A stretch of DNA of 64,000 nt from Afipia sp. (GCA_017308595.1 JAFKER010000015.1:124001-188000); one strand, 5' to 3'; counted from the stretch's first letter, positions 1 through 9,760 are shown. Program-made: numbers and translations. Notes: a model not told the origin generated them from the sequence alone.

Positions 1-135
1 GGCACGAACTGCAGAGATCTGCGTTACGATATCGATGCAATAGCGATCTTCATCCACCATCTTGGCAAGACCGCGGACTTGGCCTTCGATTCGGTTAAGT
101 CGCTTTTGGCAGGAACTCTTGATGTCTTTTCGCAT
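1..135 (-). CDS. csoR: CsoR/FrmR-family metal-sensing repressor (C-terminus cut by window edge)
   Basis: The 45 visible codons, read from ATG at 135, match the N-terminal helix of the CsoR/RcnR/FrmR (DUF156) family: RLNRIEGQVRGLAKMV, then a Cys in DRYCIDIV at the place of the first Cu(I) ligand of CsoR. Family members are small all-alpha repressors that leave DNA when they bind a metal. The gene is divergent from the copper ATPase, with a perfect palindrome between the two starts, which fits copper-dependent control of both. The remaining ligands (His and Cys of the next helix) lie outside the window, so copper over another metal is inferred from the neighbour. Confidence 0.85.
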   Translation of the reverse strand, partial: MRKDIKSSCQKRLNRIEGQVRGLAKMVDEDRYCIDIVTQISAVRA

Positions 136-145
136 GCCAATATAT

Positions 146-164
146 ACCCATACTAGGTATGGGT
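146..164. promoter_or_regulatory. CsoR-type operator palindrome
   Basis: Perfect inverted repeat with 8-bp arms (ACCCATAC / GTATGGGT) around TAG, placed between the divergent csoR-like and copper ATPase genes. It resembles the GTAxCCC...GGGxTAC operators of CsoR-type repressors. Binding by the adjacent repressor is inferred. Confidence 0.65.
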
Positions 165-187
165 TGCAACCGCCAACGGAGATTTAG

Positions 188-2656
188 ATGACGGAATCCG
201 GAAAAGCCAAATCGGACAAAGCAGCTAAGGGTTCCGGGAGCTGTTGCTCGCCCAAAACGACAACCACTGCACCCGAAACTGCTGAAAAGTCCGGATGCTG
301 CGGCGGAGACCATAAGCACTTCGGCCATGGGAACGACGCTCATCACCAACATGACGACTCCGATCCTTCGACTGTCGTAGATCCGGTCTGCGGAATGAGG
401 GTCGATCCCGAAACGAGCAAGCACCGGTTCCAGCATCGCGGCGATACCTATCATTTCTGCTCGGCGAGCTGCCGGACGAAGTTCGCGGCCTCGCCGGAGC
501 AGTACCTCGACAAGACGCAACCTCAGCAACCCCACGTTCCGGAAGGTACGATCTATACCTGCCCCATGCATCCAGAGATCCGCCAGATCGGACCCGGGAG
601 CTGCCCGATCTGTGGCATGGCGCTCGAGCCTGAACTGGTCACTTTGGATGCTGCACCCAATCCCGAACTCGCGGACATGAGCCGACGCCTTTGGGTGGGG
701 CTCGGGCTGGCTTTGCCGGTCATCGTCTTGGAAATGGGCGGCCATCTGATCGGCAGCCATCGCTGGATCGACCAGACGTTGTCAAACTGGATCCAGCTTG
801 CCTTTGCGACGCCAGTAGTCCTTTGGGCAGGTTGGCCGTTCTTCGTGCGCGGCTGGCAATCGCTCGTCACCCGAAATCTGAACATGTTCACCCTGATTGC
901 GATGGGCGTTGGCGTCGCCTACACCTACAGTGTCGTTGCAACCCTCGCACCCGGCATCTTCCCGCCGACCTTCCGCAGTCAAGACGGAGCCGCTGCCGTT
1001 TACTTCGAGGCCGCCGCCGTCATTACCGTGCTCGTTCTGCTCGGACAGGTCCTAGAGCTGCGTGCCCGCGAGGCGACGTCCGGGGCCATCAAAGCGCTCC
1101 TCGATCTAGCGCCGAAGATTGCGCGCCGGGTGGACGAGAGCGGTGCGGACCACGAGGTTCCGCTCGACAGCCTGAACGTGGGTGACAAACTTCGCGTTCG
1201 GCCGGGAGAGAAGGTGCCGGTGGATGGTGTCATTGTAGAAGGACGTTCGTCGTTGGACGAATCCCTCGTTACCGGGGAGTCTATGCCCGTCACCAAAGAG
1301 CCCGGGGCCAAGGTGATCGCAGGCACGCTCAATCGATCCGGCAGCTTCGTGATGCAGGCTGAGAAGGTCGGGCGAGACACGCTGCTATCCCAAATCGTGC
1401 AGATGGTCGCGCTAGCACAGCGTTCGCGTGCGCCGATCCAGCGCCTTGCCGACCAAGTAGCCGGCTGGTTCGTGCCGGCGGTCATTGTCGTGGCACTTGT
1501 CGCATTCGGCGGCTGGGCGCTTTTTGGACCCGAACCGCGCCTTGCATTCGGCCTTGTCGCGGCGGTCAGCGTCCTCATCATCGCGTGTCCTTGTGCGCTG
1601 GGACTTGCCACGCCGATGTCGATCATGGTCGGCGTTGGCCGCGGCGCCCAGGCGGGCGTATTAATCAAGAATGCCGAAGCGCTGGAGCGCATGGAGAAGG
1701 TCGACACGTTGGTAATCGACAAAACAGGAACGCTGACTGAAGGTAAGCCGAAGGTCATTTCGATCGTCCCTGCCGCTGGATTTGAGGAGTCTGACATTTT
1801 GCGACTGGCGGCCAGCGTCGAACGGTCGAGCGAACATCCTCTCGCGGACGCCATCGTACGTGCTGCCAAGGAGCGGAATCTCAGTTTAAGCAACGTGGAG
1901 GATTTCAACTCGCCGACGGGCAAAGGCGTCACCGGCAAAGTGGCGGGCGAAGTCGTGCTTCTTGGAAACGCCGCCTATTTGAATTCAGTCGGTATCGAAA
2001 CACAGGCATTGGACTCAGAAGCCGAACGACTGCGCGGAGAGGGAGCAACCGTCATAAATATTGCTGTCGAGGGTAGGCTGGCGGGAATTTTTGCCATTGC
2101 CGATCCGGTAAAGGAAACGACGCCGAATGCATTGAAGGCGCTTGCAGCGGAAGGCATCCAGGTCATTATGCTGACTGGCGACAATCGGACCACGGCGAAC
2201 GCGGTCGCAAAGCAGCTTGGTATTATCGACGTGGAGGCAGAAGTGCTTCCAGATCAAAAGAGCGCGATTGTAAGCAAGCTGCAGAAGGCCGGACGCATCG
2301 TCGCAATGGCCGGCGACGGCGTGAACGATGCCCCTGCCCTCGCTGCGGCAGAAGTTGGAATTGCGATGGGCACGGGCACGGACGTCGCTATGGAAAGCGC
2401 AGGCGTGACGCTCTTGAAAGGCGATCTGGGCGGGATTGTTCGCGCTCGCCGCCTATCTCAAGCGACAATGCGCAACATTCGGCAGAATCTGTTCTTCGCG
2501 TTCATTTACAATGCAGCGGGAATCCCGGTCGCTGCAGGCATTCTCTATCCGACGTTCGGACTGCTACTTTCGCCCATTATTGCAGCGGCCGCCATGGCGC
2601 TGTCTTCGGTGAGCGTCGTTGGAAACGCTTTGCGGCTGCGCGCCATTCGGCTTTGA
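188..2656 (+). CDS. copA: Copper-translocating P1B-type ATPase with YHS and Cys-rich N-terminus
   Basis: An 822-residue heavy-metal ATPase exporting Cu(I) across the inner membrane with ATP. In order: a Cys/His-rich lead (CC pairs near residues 20-40, a His cluster near 50), a YHS domain (DPVCGM to HFCS, about 65-110), a heavy-metal-binding domain (YTCPMHP to CPICGM, about 122-150), membrane segments, the actuator TGES loop, the CPC metal site in transmembrane helix 6 near 466, phosphorylation motif DKTGT near 511, TGDN and GDGVND near 710. There is no classical GMxCxxC domain; YHS and HMBD modules replace it. ATG has AACGGAGA upstream. It is divergent from the CsoR-like gene, so copper induction is likely. 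Silver transport is an alternative. Confidence 0.93.
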   Translation: MTESGKAKSDKAAKGSGSCCSPKTTTTAPETAEKSGCCGGDHKHFGHGNDAHHQHDDSDPSTVVDPVCGMRVDPETSKHRFQHRGDTYHFCSASCRTKFAASPEQYLDKTQPQQPHVPEGTIYTCPMHPEIRQIGPGSCPICGMALEPELVTLDAAPNPELADMSRRLWVGLGLALPVIVLEMGGHLIGSHRWIDQTLSNWIQLAFATPVVLWAGWPFFVRGWQSLVTRNLNMFTLIAMGVGVAYTYSVVATLAPGIFPPTFRSQDGAAAVYFEAAAVITVLVLLGQVLELRAREATSGAIKALLDLAPKIARRVDESGADHEVPLDSLNVGDKLRVRPGEKVPVDGVIVEGRSSLDESLVTGESMPVTKEPGAKVIAGTLNRSGSFVMQAEKVGRDTLLSQIVQMVALAQRSRAPIQRLADQVAGWFVPAVIVVALVAFGGWALFGPEPRLAFGLVAAVSVLIIACPCALGLATPMSIMVGVGRGAQAGVLIKNAEALERMEKVDTLVIDKTGTLTEGKPKVISIVPAAGFEESDILRLAASVERSSEHPLADAIVRAAKERNLSLSNVEDFNSPTGKGVTGKVAGEVVLLGNAAYLNSVGIETQALDSEAERLRGEGATVINIAVEGRLAGIFAIADPVKETTPNALKALAAEGIQVIMLTGDNRTTANAVAKQLGIIDVEAEVLPDQKSAIVSKLQKAGRIVAMAGDGVNDAPALAAAEVGIAMGTGTDVAMESAGVTLLKGDLGGIVRARRLSQATMRNIRQNLFFAFIYNAAGIPVAAGILYPTFGLLLSPIIAAAAMALSSVSVVGNALRLRAIRL

Positions 2657-3296
2657 GGCGTCGCTGGATGCCGAGAAGCGGGCTGTTCCCACCAGTCGCT
2701 GCATGCAATTAGGTCCTGGCCGGTATTTTTGATAATAATATGAAATAACAAAGCGGACCGGGGAAATCCCGATCCGCTTGTCGCACGACGCAGATGTCGA
2801 TTGTCGCGAACTCAATGATGACTAACGTGATGGCCACCGTGGTCACGGTCCTCTAACTCGCAACACGAATAAACTTAATGCTTCTTGCGTTCTTGTCGAT
2901 GACCGACAGCCATCAATCGGCTCGAAGAACGGAGGTGCCGTTAAAGTAAAGTCTCACACGTAAGAATTTCCTTCGTGGCGCGTCGCAAAGGCAATACGCC
3001 GCTTCGAAAAATGCTTCTGTTGATCAGTCGATCGTAAAATTTCTCAATGTCCTTACTTTTGTGGCGGCGGGGCGTCACACCGCATTAACCAATTCGGAAT
3101 ATTCCTGCAGCGCAAAGCAGCTCCTCATCAGATGATTAAGATCGATAACGCAGTGTCCTGAAAAGGGTGCAAGCGTCACGACTATGCAATTCGTATCCTA
3201 TCTGAGCGTGTCGCATATCCGGTCCGGCTTCCGGATTTGGAACAGAACGTGTGGCACGCGGCATGCACTCAAGAAGGCGTGTCAGGCAGAGGTTAT
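2657..3296. other. Intergenic, no gene recognised
   Basis: About 640 bases between the copper ATPase and the acyltransferase. I see no convincing reading frame on either strand. It holds one strong hairpin at 2751-2779 (separate entry) and an AT-richer stretch around 2930-3050. Confidence 0.5.
2751..2779. terminator. Hairpin, possible terminator
   Basis: A 12-bp stem with one mismatch: AAGCGGACCGGG and CCCGATCCGCTT around GAAAT. No U-run follows on the plus strand and only a weak one on the minus strand, so a factor-independent terminator is uncertain. It lies about 95 bases after the copper ATPase stop. Confidence 0.4.
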
Positions 3297-4421
3297 ATGA
3301 ACGCAGACCAAGCCATTCTCTCGGCTACCTCACGAACCGACGCCAACCGTGTTGAGGCGCTCGACATCTTGAGGCTTGTCGCAGTTGTCGGGGTCGTAAT
3401 CTTTCACTTTGGCTTCAATGGCCCTCCGGCGAACGGCAAGCCGCTCGTGGCGTTCCCGGAGTGGGCAACCGTCGCCAAATACGGATACCTTGGCGTACAG
3501 CTCTTCTTCGTCATCAGCGGATTCGTCATCGCTTATTCAGCCGTTGGGCGAACGGCAAGGGCGTTCGCAATCGCCCGGATCGCGCGAATCTATCCGGCGT
3601 TTCTTTTTTGCATGACGGTGACATTTCTCGTGACACTGACGTTCGGTCAGCCCTATTTTCAAGTGTCGTTAACCCAATGGGCAGCAAACATCTTCATCGC
3701 GGCACCCGCGCTGAAACAGCCTTATGTTGACGGCGTTTACTGGACGCTGATCTTGGAGTTGACCTTCTACGTTTGGATTTATCTGCTGATTGCCACGGGG
3801 TTGTTTCCGAAGCACATTTTCCCCGTCGTGTTGGGATGGCTTGTGATCTCGCTCGTCAACGAATTGGGTATCGAATCGTACGCAATTCGAAAGATATTCC
3901 TCACGGATCAGAGCGGGTTTTTCGCAAGCGGCGTGCTGCTCTTTGAAATCAGCCGGGGACGGATCGGGCCGGCCGTGCAGTGCCTGTTCGGATCTGCTGT
4001 TGCGGTCGCCGTATTGCAGGCAGTGCACAATCTCGAGGGAATGCGTGCGTTGACGGGCCACCCGTTCGACGGGATGACTGTTGCCGCCGTATCGCTCGCT
4101 ATCATTGCCACGACAACTGCCGCCGCACGGGTTCGCACACTGCCGCTTGCATCCTGGGTTACGGTGCTAATCGGTGGAATTACCTATCCGCTGTATCTGC
4201 TGCATCAGACAATCGGATACATCGCATTTATGCATTTTAGCCGTTTCGTCGCTCCCGACTTGTTGTTTGCGGTAATCGTCATCGCGATCATTGGCGTATC
4301 CTGGGCCATCTGGCGATTTGTGGATCGTCCGGGGCAGCGGACAACCAAGACCATCCTGACAAAGATAGCTGAAGGTATGGCCGGGAAAATTTCACAACAC
4401 GCTAGGCCGTCCTCATACTGA
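3297..4421 (+). CDS. Acyltransferase 3 (OafA/YrhL-like) integral membrane protein
   Basis: A 374-residue multi-pass protein of the acyltransferase-3 family, whose members O-acylate sugars of surface polysaccharides. Family hallmarks visible: EALDILRLVAVVGVVIFHF (R and H of the N-terminal helix), GYLGVQLFFVISGFVIAYS, and RIARIYPAF. A TTG 60 bases upstream (3237) is in frame, but ATG at 3297 is preceded by GGCAGAGG at good spacing and starts close to the conserved domain, so I prefer it. Its acceptor cannot be told from sequence. It stands alone between metal genes; an envelope modification role is only a guess. Confidence 0.8.
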   Translation: MNADQAILSATSRTDANRVEALDILRLVAVVGVVIFHFGFNGPPANGKPLVAFPEWATVAKYGYLGVQLFFVISGFVIAYSAVGRTARAFAIARIARIYPAFLFCMTVTFLVTLTFGQPYFQVSLTQWAANIFIAAPALKQPYVDGVYWTLILELTFYVWIYLLIATGLFPKHIFPVVLGWLVISLVNELGIESYAIRKIFLTDQSGFFASGVLLFEISRGRIGPAVQCLFGSAVAVAVLQAVHNLEGMRALTGHPFDGMTVAAVSLAIIATTTAAARVRTLPLASWVTVLIGGITYPLYLLHQTIGYIAFMHFSRFVAPDLLFAVIVIAIIGVSWAIWRFVDRPGQRTTKTILTKIAEGMAGKISQHARPSSY

Positions 4422-4487
4422 ACGGGCGCCGAATGATGCAGAACAGGAAAAGATCAGACTATTACATCCGTTCTCCAAATCTGCCGA

Positions 4488-4808
4488 TCAAACCGAATTA
4501 AGCCGAGCAAGGATCCGCTTCATTTGATCAATTTCTTGTCGTTGACTTTTTATGATTTCTCCGCAAAGCGTTACTAACTCAGGATCTGTAAGCGATGCTT
4601 TCTGACACATCAGAACTGCCCCTGAGTGGTGCGGGACCATGGATCTGACAAAGGCCCTATTGCCAATAGTCGTCTGAGTGCGGATGAGCTCGAAGCTGCC
4701 AAAGAAGGCGACGATGGCGATCGCTATCAAAATTACAAAGTACATCACAATGCCGCTCAAAAATGTCTGAACGCCCAGGCTAACATAAGCGTTTTCCATT
4801 GGTTTCAT
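4488..4808 (-). CDS. DUF305-type membrane-anchored protein
   Basis: A 106-residue protein with an N-terminal hydrophobic helix (about residues 12-40), then a short soluble part with MVPHHSGAVLMC, matching the HHxGAxxM signature of DUF305 (ferritin-like, CopM-related). Such proteins often sit in copper and heavy-metal clusters and are thought to bind metal through His and Met. A second DUF305 protein follows at 5352 on the other strand. Function is not established; a periplasmic metal-handling role is inferred from family and context. Confidence 0.65.
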   Translation of the reverse strand: MKPMENAYVSLGVQTFLSGIVMYFVILIAIAIVAFFGSFELIRTQTTIGNRAFVRSMVPHHSGAVLMCQKASLTDPELVTLCGEIIKSQRQEIDQMKRILARLNSV

Positions 4809-5351
4809 GTTTTATGTTTCCAATTTGCCGTTTTCTCGGCGTTTAAAATGGTCGGCGGCGTAACGACGGATAACGCTTCGATTGCAATGCTGTTCCCAGA
4901 GCGCAGCGATGTTGCTATTGCACTTGCAAGTGTCGGGGTGGATCAATGGTGGCAGCATTCTTATCACTATGACTGCTTGACCGCATTCCCCGTTCGTAGC
5001 GTCAGGTTGTCTGCCGCAACTATGCTTTGGAATATTTTAGCTGGCTTTGCCGTAATCGTGCCTTTCGCGAAGACACTGCGGCGTCAAACCGGATATGGCT
5101 AGTATTACTGGCCGCCTGGATGCTGCTGGGCATATACTCTGCGGTCATGACGCCGTCAGACGCTTCTACGTCGGTTCAGCCCTCAAACCGCCCGGCTATA
5201 TTTTGCCGCTCAGTTGCGCTTTCACATGCGTGTTTGCTGCTAACGTAACCCATGGCGGGGTAGCTTAGCTCATTTCCTTCAGCGTCCTTTGACCATGGAA
5301 CAATGACGCAAACAGGGCATTGTCGAGTGGATTTTGACAATGGAGAATATG
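4809..5351 (+). other. Intergenic, possible decayed membrane-protein gene
   Basis: About 540 bases between the two divergent DUF305 genes. On the plus strand, hydrophobic segments occur in two different frames: LWNILAGFAVIVPF near 5025-5070 and WLVLLAAWMLLGIYSAVM near 5095-5150. They would join with one frameshift near 5090. I do not recognise a family and it may be chance. Confidence 0.25.
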
Positions 5352-5681
5352 ATGACACGCAGCATGCTGAAAATTTTCACATCGTTCTTAGCGGTCTTCT
5401 TTGCGTTATCGACGCCGTCCTTCGCAGAAGAAGCGGAGCAAGCCTACATGAAGTCGATGGAGAAAATGAGCGTCGACATGAAAAAGGGTATGGATCCCGA
5501 TGCTACGAAGGCGTGGACGAAGATGATGATTGCTCACCATCAGGGCGCTATCGAAATGTCGCTGACTGTGCTGAAAGAGACGAAGGACCCTATGATCCGG
5601 GAGATGGCGGAGAAGGGAATCAAGGAACAGTCGAAGGAGCAGGCCATGCTCAAAGAGTGGATCGCTAAACACGGGGGCTGA
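5352..5681 (+). CDS. Secreted DUF305 (CopM-like) protein
   Basis: A 109-residue exported protein: signal peptide MTRSMLKIFTSFLAVFFALS ending near SFAEE, then a DUF305 domain with MMIAHHQGAIEMSLTVL, the family signature with paired His and nearby Met. Many Met residues (MKSMEKMSVDMKKGMD) suit Cu(I) or Ag(I) binding. Start ATG at 5352 has GGAGA five bases upstream; TTG 5334, ATG 5340 and ATG 5349 are in-frame alternatives. Periplasmic metal binding is known for cyanobacterial CopM; the role here is inferred. Confidence 0.8.
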   Translation: MTRSMLKIFTSFLAVFFALSTPSFAEEAEQAYMKSMEKMSVDMKKGMDPDATKAWTKMMIAHHQGAIEMSLTVLKETKDPMIREMAEKGIKEQSKEQAMLKEWIAKHGG

Positions 5682-6335
5682 ACGACCGGGAGACGTTGGC
5701 TATCGTCTCGATGATGCCATAAGCTGTATTGCTCTCCATTCGGTTCGGTTGATACCCGCTTAATCCAACCTGCTTCTCGAATGATCGGCTTAAATATTGC
5801 GTCGAGTGCTATAACCGCTCGTCCAAGCGGACAACCCGTTATCAACCATAGCCGCTGCAACTGTCACTACAGGGTATCGGCTGCCGCGTTCGACCGGCGC
5901 TGTAGCGCTTTGGGCTCGGCCCGTCCCCAGATCGTCATCACCACAGCATCGCTAGCGTCATCGCTTTATCCATCGACCCGCCCACCACGCGCCTGTGAGA
6001 ACAGATCGACTGCGGCTTCTACGCAGATCCTATCCGGTGCCGAATCAAAACGCAATGTTGACTCCCTTTGCGCGCAACTTCTTCCAAGGAGCGAGCATTG
6101 TGACCGAGTGCGATGTTCTCGTTGATTTCCAATTCGAGGGTTAAGTGCCGGACCATTCGTGGCTTGAGCAGGCGGGAGATCACCAGCGACGCAGAACGCA
6201 GCAAAGAACCACGCTAGAGTTGCCAAGATCGCGCGCGATCGCATCCGCAAGGATCGTCGGCAGATAAGAGCTCGACGCCCAAGCAAGCGTTTTGTGTTGT
6301 GCCCAGCGCAACGATAATTGGCAGCTGGCGCTAGC
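5682..6335. other. Intergenic, no gene recognised
   Basis: About 650 bases between the DUF305 gene and the converging MFS gene. Overlapping frames exist on both strands, but none has a recognisable domain, start signal or consistent composition. A minus-strand stretch around 6020-6200 reads like a degraded protein but I cannot name it. Confidence 0.4.
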
Positions 6336-7571
6336 TCATACCTGCGGAACCTTTGCTCTGGACCAGAAGAGTGCCACTGGCCCCAATAAGATTCCAAGAG
6401 CCAAGACCGAGAACGCGGCCGTCCACGCGCTCGGATTCAACGGGCCTCCAGCAAGATCCAAGGCGATACCAATCCCCCAAGCACCAAGCGCGGACAGGCT
6501 GAAACCCACAGTCGAATGCATCGCCATGGTCGCGCCGCGATAACGCGGGCCAGCAGACATCGTCATGCCAGAAGTCAGGGCACCGGAGTCGGCCGGAACT
6601 GTTAAAGCGTAAACCAGCAACAAGACGAGCAGGAGCCGTGGAGAATTGTCGGCAAACAACCCGATCAGAAGCGCGACGACAGCAGAACTGAGCATAACGG
6701 TGGTGATCGCGCGATGTCGCCCAAACTTCAAAGCCAATTCATTACCAACAATACTTGCCGGCATCGCGAGCAAAGAGAAAACAACACTGACGACAATCGG
6801 CGCGAAGATAGATGCCTCTCCATGCCGCAACACAACGAACGTCCAGAACGCGACCAGCCACGTTCTACTTCCGTAAAGCTCAAAACAGTGTGCGCCATAA
6901 CCGAGAACGAACCCCATTGCAGTTTTATTCCGGAAAACGGGTGCAAAATCGAGCAGCCGTCCTTGCGCGGGCTTTGGTTCGACCGCCGGCAACAAGAGAC
7001 ATACCAGAAGCATGAGAACTGGGCCAACAGCCGTCACAAGGAAAGCGGATCGCCAACCCCAACTTTCCGCGACAAGTTGAGAAACCAAGAAGGACAAACC
7101 AACGCCTAATGAAAAGCTGGAGGTGTACAATGTGACGGCGCGGGATGAGTCGCCCGGCTCCAAACGATCCGTCAGCGCTTTCAGACCCGGCATATAGGCT
7201 CCCGCAAAGCCAACCCCGACAATCGCGTTGAAGAGCACACCAGACCAAAGACCCGAAGCAAATACGCCGAACAACAAAGTGCCCAGCGCGTTCAATGCCG
7301 AACCTGCGATCAGGATTTTACGCGCATCAATTCTATCGGTGAGTGCAGCCAAGAAAGGCACGGTCAGCATGTAACCTGCAGCACCGGCACCCGCCAAGAG
7401 GCCCGCCTCTGCGCCAGTTAGGTGCCATTCTGGTATAAGAAACGCAGCAAGAATGGACGGCACGACAACGTGCGGGAGCAAACTGCCAAGCTGCCCCACA
7501 CACATCGCCCCAACGATGGACCGCCCCGTTAACTTAAAGTTTCTCACTCTAGGCCTTGCTGCCGCAACCAC
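6336..7571 (-). CDS. MFS transporter in arsenic operon
   Basis: About 411 residues with the twelve-helix pattern of the major facilitator superfamily; the loop after helix 2 carries LTDRIDARKILIAG, the DR-rich MFS signature. It overlaps the end of the upstream flavoprotein gene by 23 bases and belongs to the arsR-flavoprotein-MFS minus-strand operon. This placement suggests efflux of an arsenical or of the flavoprotein product. The start is a GTG at 7571; another GTG at 7547, one base after the flavoprotein stop, is equally plausible. It is not ArsJ-like by context: the ArsJ of this window lies at 29.5 kb beside GAPDH. Substrate unknown. Confidence 0.75.
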   Translation of the reverse strand: MVAAARPRVRNFKLTGRSIVGAMCVGQLGSLLPHVVVPSILAAFLIPEWHLTGAEAGLLAGAGAAGYMLTVPFLAALTDRIDARKILIAGSALNALGTLLFGVFASGLWSGVLFNAIVGVGFAGAYMPGLKALTDRLEPGDSSRAVTLYTSSFSLGVGLSFLVSQLVAESWGWRSAFLVTAVGPVLMLLVCLLLPAVEPKPAQGRLLDFAPVFRNKTAMGFVLGYGAHCFELYGSRTWLVAFWTFVVLRHGEASIFAPIVVSVVFSLLAMPASIVGNELALKFGRHRAITTVMLSSAVVALLIGLFADNSPRLLLVLLLVYALTVPADSGALTSGMTMSAGPRYRGATMAMHSTVGFSLSALGAWGIGIALDLAGGPLNPSAWTAAFSVLALGILLGPVALFWSRAKVPQV

Positions 7572-8922
7572 ATCCGGTCTTACCGCTCTCCTTGGCGACG
7601 CTGTCTTCCACGCAGCAAGCGTCCGTTTTCAATGGAGCAGGTCCGCCACAACATCCCGCTTCCGCCGACCCGCCTTCCACGCCACTACGCGTGCACACGC
7701 CCGTCTCGGGAAGTTCCAGTTCGACACGCTCTGCGGCTTCACGATCACCAGCAAGATCCGCCGCGATAGACCTGACCTGTTCGTACCCGGTGATCATCAA
7801 GAAAGTTGGTGCCCGCCCGTAAGATTTTATGCCGGCAAGATACAGGCCCGGTTCGTCCTGTGCGATTTCGCGCGCGCCATGGGGACGGACGGTGCCGCAG
7901 CTATGTTCATTGGGGTCGATGAGGGGTGCAAGCGCGACTGGCGCTTCAATCGCCGGGTCCAGCCGCAGACGCAGTTCGCTCAAAAACCCGAGATCCGGCC
8001 GAAAACCTGTGGCGACGATAAGTTCATCCACAACGACATGTCGGCCGCAACACGACGAGCCGGCCCCGATGCGAAGGCGATCTCCCGCGGTCGATATGTG
8101 GGTCGCTACAAATCCGGCTTCGACGCGGATTTCGCCGGTTGAAACGAGCATCGCGAACGCCGCTCCAAGCTCTCCACGCGCCGCCAGTTTATCATTTGCG
8201 CCGCCACCAAAAGCTTTCGCAGGATCGGAGCCACGCAGTAGCCAGACCACTTCCGTATCGGGAGCCGTCGCACGGAGTCGCGCGAGTTCGGTCAGTGTTC
8301 CGATTGCGGAATGACCAGCACCGAGCACGCCGACAGTCTTGCCGGCATATCGGTGGCGATCAGCCCCGCGGATATCGGGCATGGCGTACGCAATGCGATC
8401 AGCAAATTCACGCTCTCCAATCGCCGGCAGACCGTTCGCGCCGGCCGGATTGGGGGAAAACCATGTGCCCGACGTGTCGATCACCGCGTCGGCGCGCAGC
8501 ACCTCCGGTCCCCTGCCGTTCTGATAACGAATTTCGAACGACGCGAGGTCGCGGCCCTTGGTCTTGGCCTTGTCGAAGCCTACGCGGCTGATCGCTGTCA
8601 CACGGCTCGAGGTGCGGATCACCTCCGCAAGCGGCGTGCGAGTCGCGAGCGGGTCGAGATATCGGTCGAGCAGTTCGGCCCCGGTTGGGTAAACCTGCGG
8701 ATCCGGAGAATTCCAGCCCGTTGCAGACAACAGTCTCGCCGCCGCCTTGTCGACGTTGTACTCCCAGGGCGAGAACAGCTGGACGTGCTTCCACTGTCTA
8801 ACAGCGCTCCCTGCCGAGACGCCGGCCTCCAACACGATAGGACTCATGCCACGCTCCATTACGTGGGAGGCGGCGGCCAAGCCAACGGGTCCGGCTCCTA
8901 TGATAGCTACTTTCTTTGTCAT
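7549..8922 (-). CDS. FAD/NAD(P)-dependent oxidoreductase (ArsO-like) with Cys-rich tail
   Basis: A 457-residue flavoprotein. N-terminal Rossmann motif VAIIGAGPVGLAAASH binds FAD, a second GxGxxG-type motif (VGVLGAGHSAIG, about residue 195) binds NAD(P)H, and ATGFRPD closes the FAD domain as in flavin monooxygenases and ArsO. After about residue 405 comes a tail with seven cysteines, including CC-G-G, two CC pairs and CGCGS near the end, which could bind As(III) or another thiophilic metal. It is the middle gene of an arsR-flavoprotein-MFS operon. A role in oxidising or modifying an arsenical is inferred from context; the substrate is unknown. Confidence 0.75.
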   Translation of the reverse strand: MTKKVAIIGAGPVGLAAASHVMERGMSPIVLEAGVSAGSAVRQWKHVQLFSPWEYNVDKAAARLLSATGWNSPDPQVYPTGAELLDRYLDPLATRTPLAEVIRTSSRVTAISRVGFDKAKTKGRDLASFEIRYQNGRGPEVLRADAVIDTSGTWFSPNPAGANGLPAIGEREFADRIAYAMPDIRGADRHRYAGKTVGVLGAGHSAIGTLTELARLRATAPDTEVVWLLRGSDPAKAFGGGANDKLAARGELGAAFAMLVSTGEIRVEAGFVATHISTAGDRLRIGAGSSCCGRHVVVDELIVATGFRPDLGFLSELRLRLDPAIEAPVALAPLIDPNEHSCGTVRPHGAREIAQDEPGLYLAGIKSYGRAPTFLMITGYEQVRSIAADLAGDREAAERVELELPETGVCTRSGVEGGSAEAGCCGGPAPLKTDACCVEDSVAKESGKTGCGCGSKA

Positions 8923-8970
8923 ATTTTACTCCTATATTTCTAGAAGCGTCGAATTATAAGAACCAAAAAA

Positions 8971-9288
8971 TCAGGCGGCGGACTTTGTATCCGCGCATTC
9001 GGTCTCGTCCGCGCAGCATTCTGCCGCCAGAAAATCTACCAAGCCCCGCATAGTGTCGTACTCAGCGTGACAGATGAGTGTCACACCCTCTCTCTTCTGG
9101 ACTACCAAACCTACCGCCATGAGAGCCTTGAGGTGATAGGACATCGTCGAGCCAGCGACTTTGAGTTTCTCTCCGAGGCGGCCGACAGGCATGCCTGCGT
9201 GACCGGCGCGAACCAGAGCACGATAAATCTTCAACCGGGTCGGACTTCCGAGCGCCTCAAGGCGTGCCGCTGCGTCATCAATTTTCAT
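8971..9288 (-). CDS. arsR: ArsR-family repressor
   Basis: A 105-residue winged helix-turn-helix protein: EALGSPTRLKIYRALV opens the fold and TMSYHLKALMAVGLV is the recognition helix region. Two vicinal Cys plus a third lie in the C-terminal segment AECCADETEC, a plausible As(III) site, as in ArsR variants that use C-terminal thiols. It heads the minus-strand operon with the flavoprotein and MFS genes and is divergent from a second arsR 115 bases away. De-repression by arsenite or a related species is inferred. Confidence 0.85.
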   Translation of the reverse strand: MKIDDAAARLEALGSPTRLKIYRALVRAGHAGMPVGRLGEKLKVAGSTMSYHLKALMAVGLVVQKREGVTLICHAEYDTMRGLVDFLAAECCADETECADTKSAA

Positions 9289-9337
9289 GCGAACAAAATC
9301 CCACCTAAATCGATTTGAGTCAACAGTATTTCTGGAA

Positions 9338-9347
9338 TATTCGAATA
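9338..9347. promoter_or_regulatory. Candidate ArsR operator palindrome
   Basis: Perfect 10-bp palindrome TATTCGAATA midway between the two divergent arsR genes. AT-rich short palindromes are typical of ArsR sites. Which repressor binds cannot be told. Confidence 0.35.
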
Positions 9348-9368
9348 ATGCATTAGGCCTAGGTCGAA

Positions 9369-9397
9369 TTGACAGGATGCATCGAATCCATTAATCT
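9369..9397 (+). promoter_or_regulatory. Sigma70-type promoter of arsR-acr3-arsC-arsH, likely leaderless
   Basis: TTGACA, 17-base spacer, TAATCT. The -10 element ends 6 bases before the ATG of the downstream arsR, so transcription would begin at or next to the start codon. No ribosome binding site precedes that ATG, which fits a leaderless message. An ATCCA/TGGAT inverted repeat overlaps the -10 and could be an operator. Confidence 0.5.
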
Positions 9398-9403
9398 GGA
9401 TAT

Positions 9404-9760
9404 ATGAAAAATTCAGAAGCGATCGATGCGTTAGCTGCTCTCGCGCAGGCCACGCGACTGGACACGTTTCGGCTACTTGTGAAGCACGAACCGGAAGGCA
9501 TTTCAGTAGGAGAATTGGCTCGTAGGGTTGGTGTCCCACAAAACACGATGTCGGCACACCTAGCCATTCTTGCGCGGGCAGGCTTGATCGAAGGCGAACG
9601 CCAGAGCCGCACCATCCTGTACCGCGCGAAGATCTCAATGTTTCAGGAACTGACCCTGTTCATGATCCAGGACTGCTGCGGCGGACGGGCTGATTTGTGT
9701 GAACCGTTAATTGCCCATCTCCAGCCTTGTTGCCCGCCAAAAGGAAAACCTAAACTATGA
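9404..9760 (+). CDS. arsR: ArsR-family repressor
   Basis: A 118-residue winged helix protein with ALAQATRLDTFRLLVKHEP and NTMSAHLAILARAGLI. The C-terminal part has QDCCGGRADLC, the Cys cluster found in one subclass of As(III)-responsive ArsR, followed by a CC near the end. It shares this layout with the ArsR half of the fusion at 27555. It is first in the arsR-acr3-arsC-arsH operon; its stop overlaps the acr3 start. It most likely represses its own operon until arsenite binds. Confidence 0.88.
   Translation: MKNSEAIDALAALAQATRLDTFRLLVKHEPEGISVGELARRVGVPQNTMSAHLAILARAGLIEGERQSRTILYRAKISMFQELTLFMIQDCCGGRADLCEPLIAHLQPCCPPKGKPKL

Noticed and set aside
1000-1938. Long antisense frames in the copper ATPase and in other high-GC genes
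   Set aside because: Shadows of strongly coding genes; no domains, and composition follows the opposite-strand codons.
2751-2779. Hairpin as a sure terminator of copA
   Set aside because: Lies about 95 bases after the stop and lacks a U-run on the plus strand; kept only as possible.
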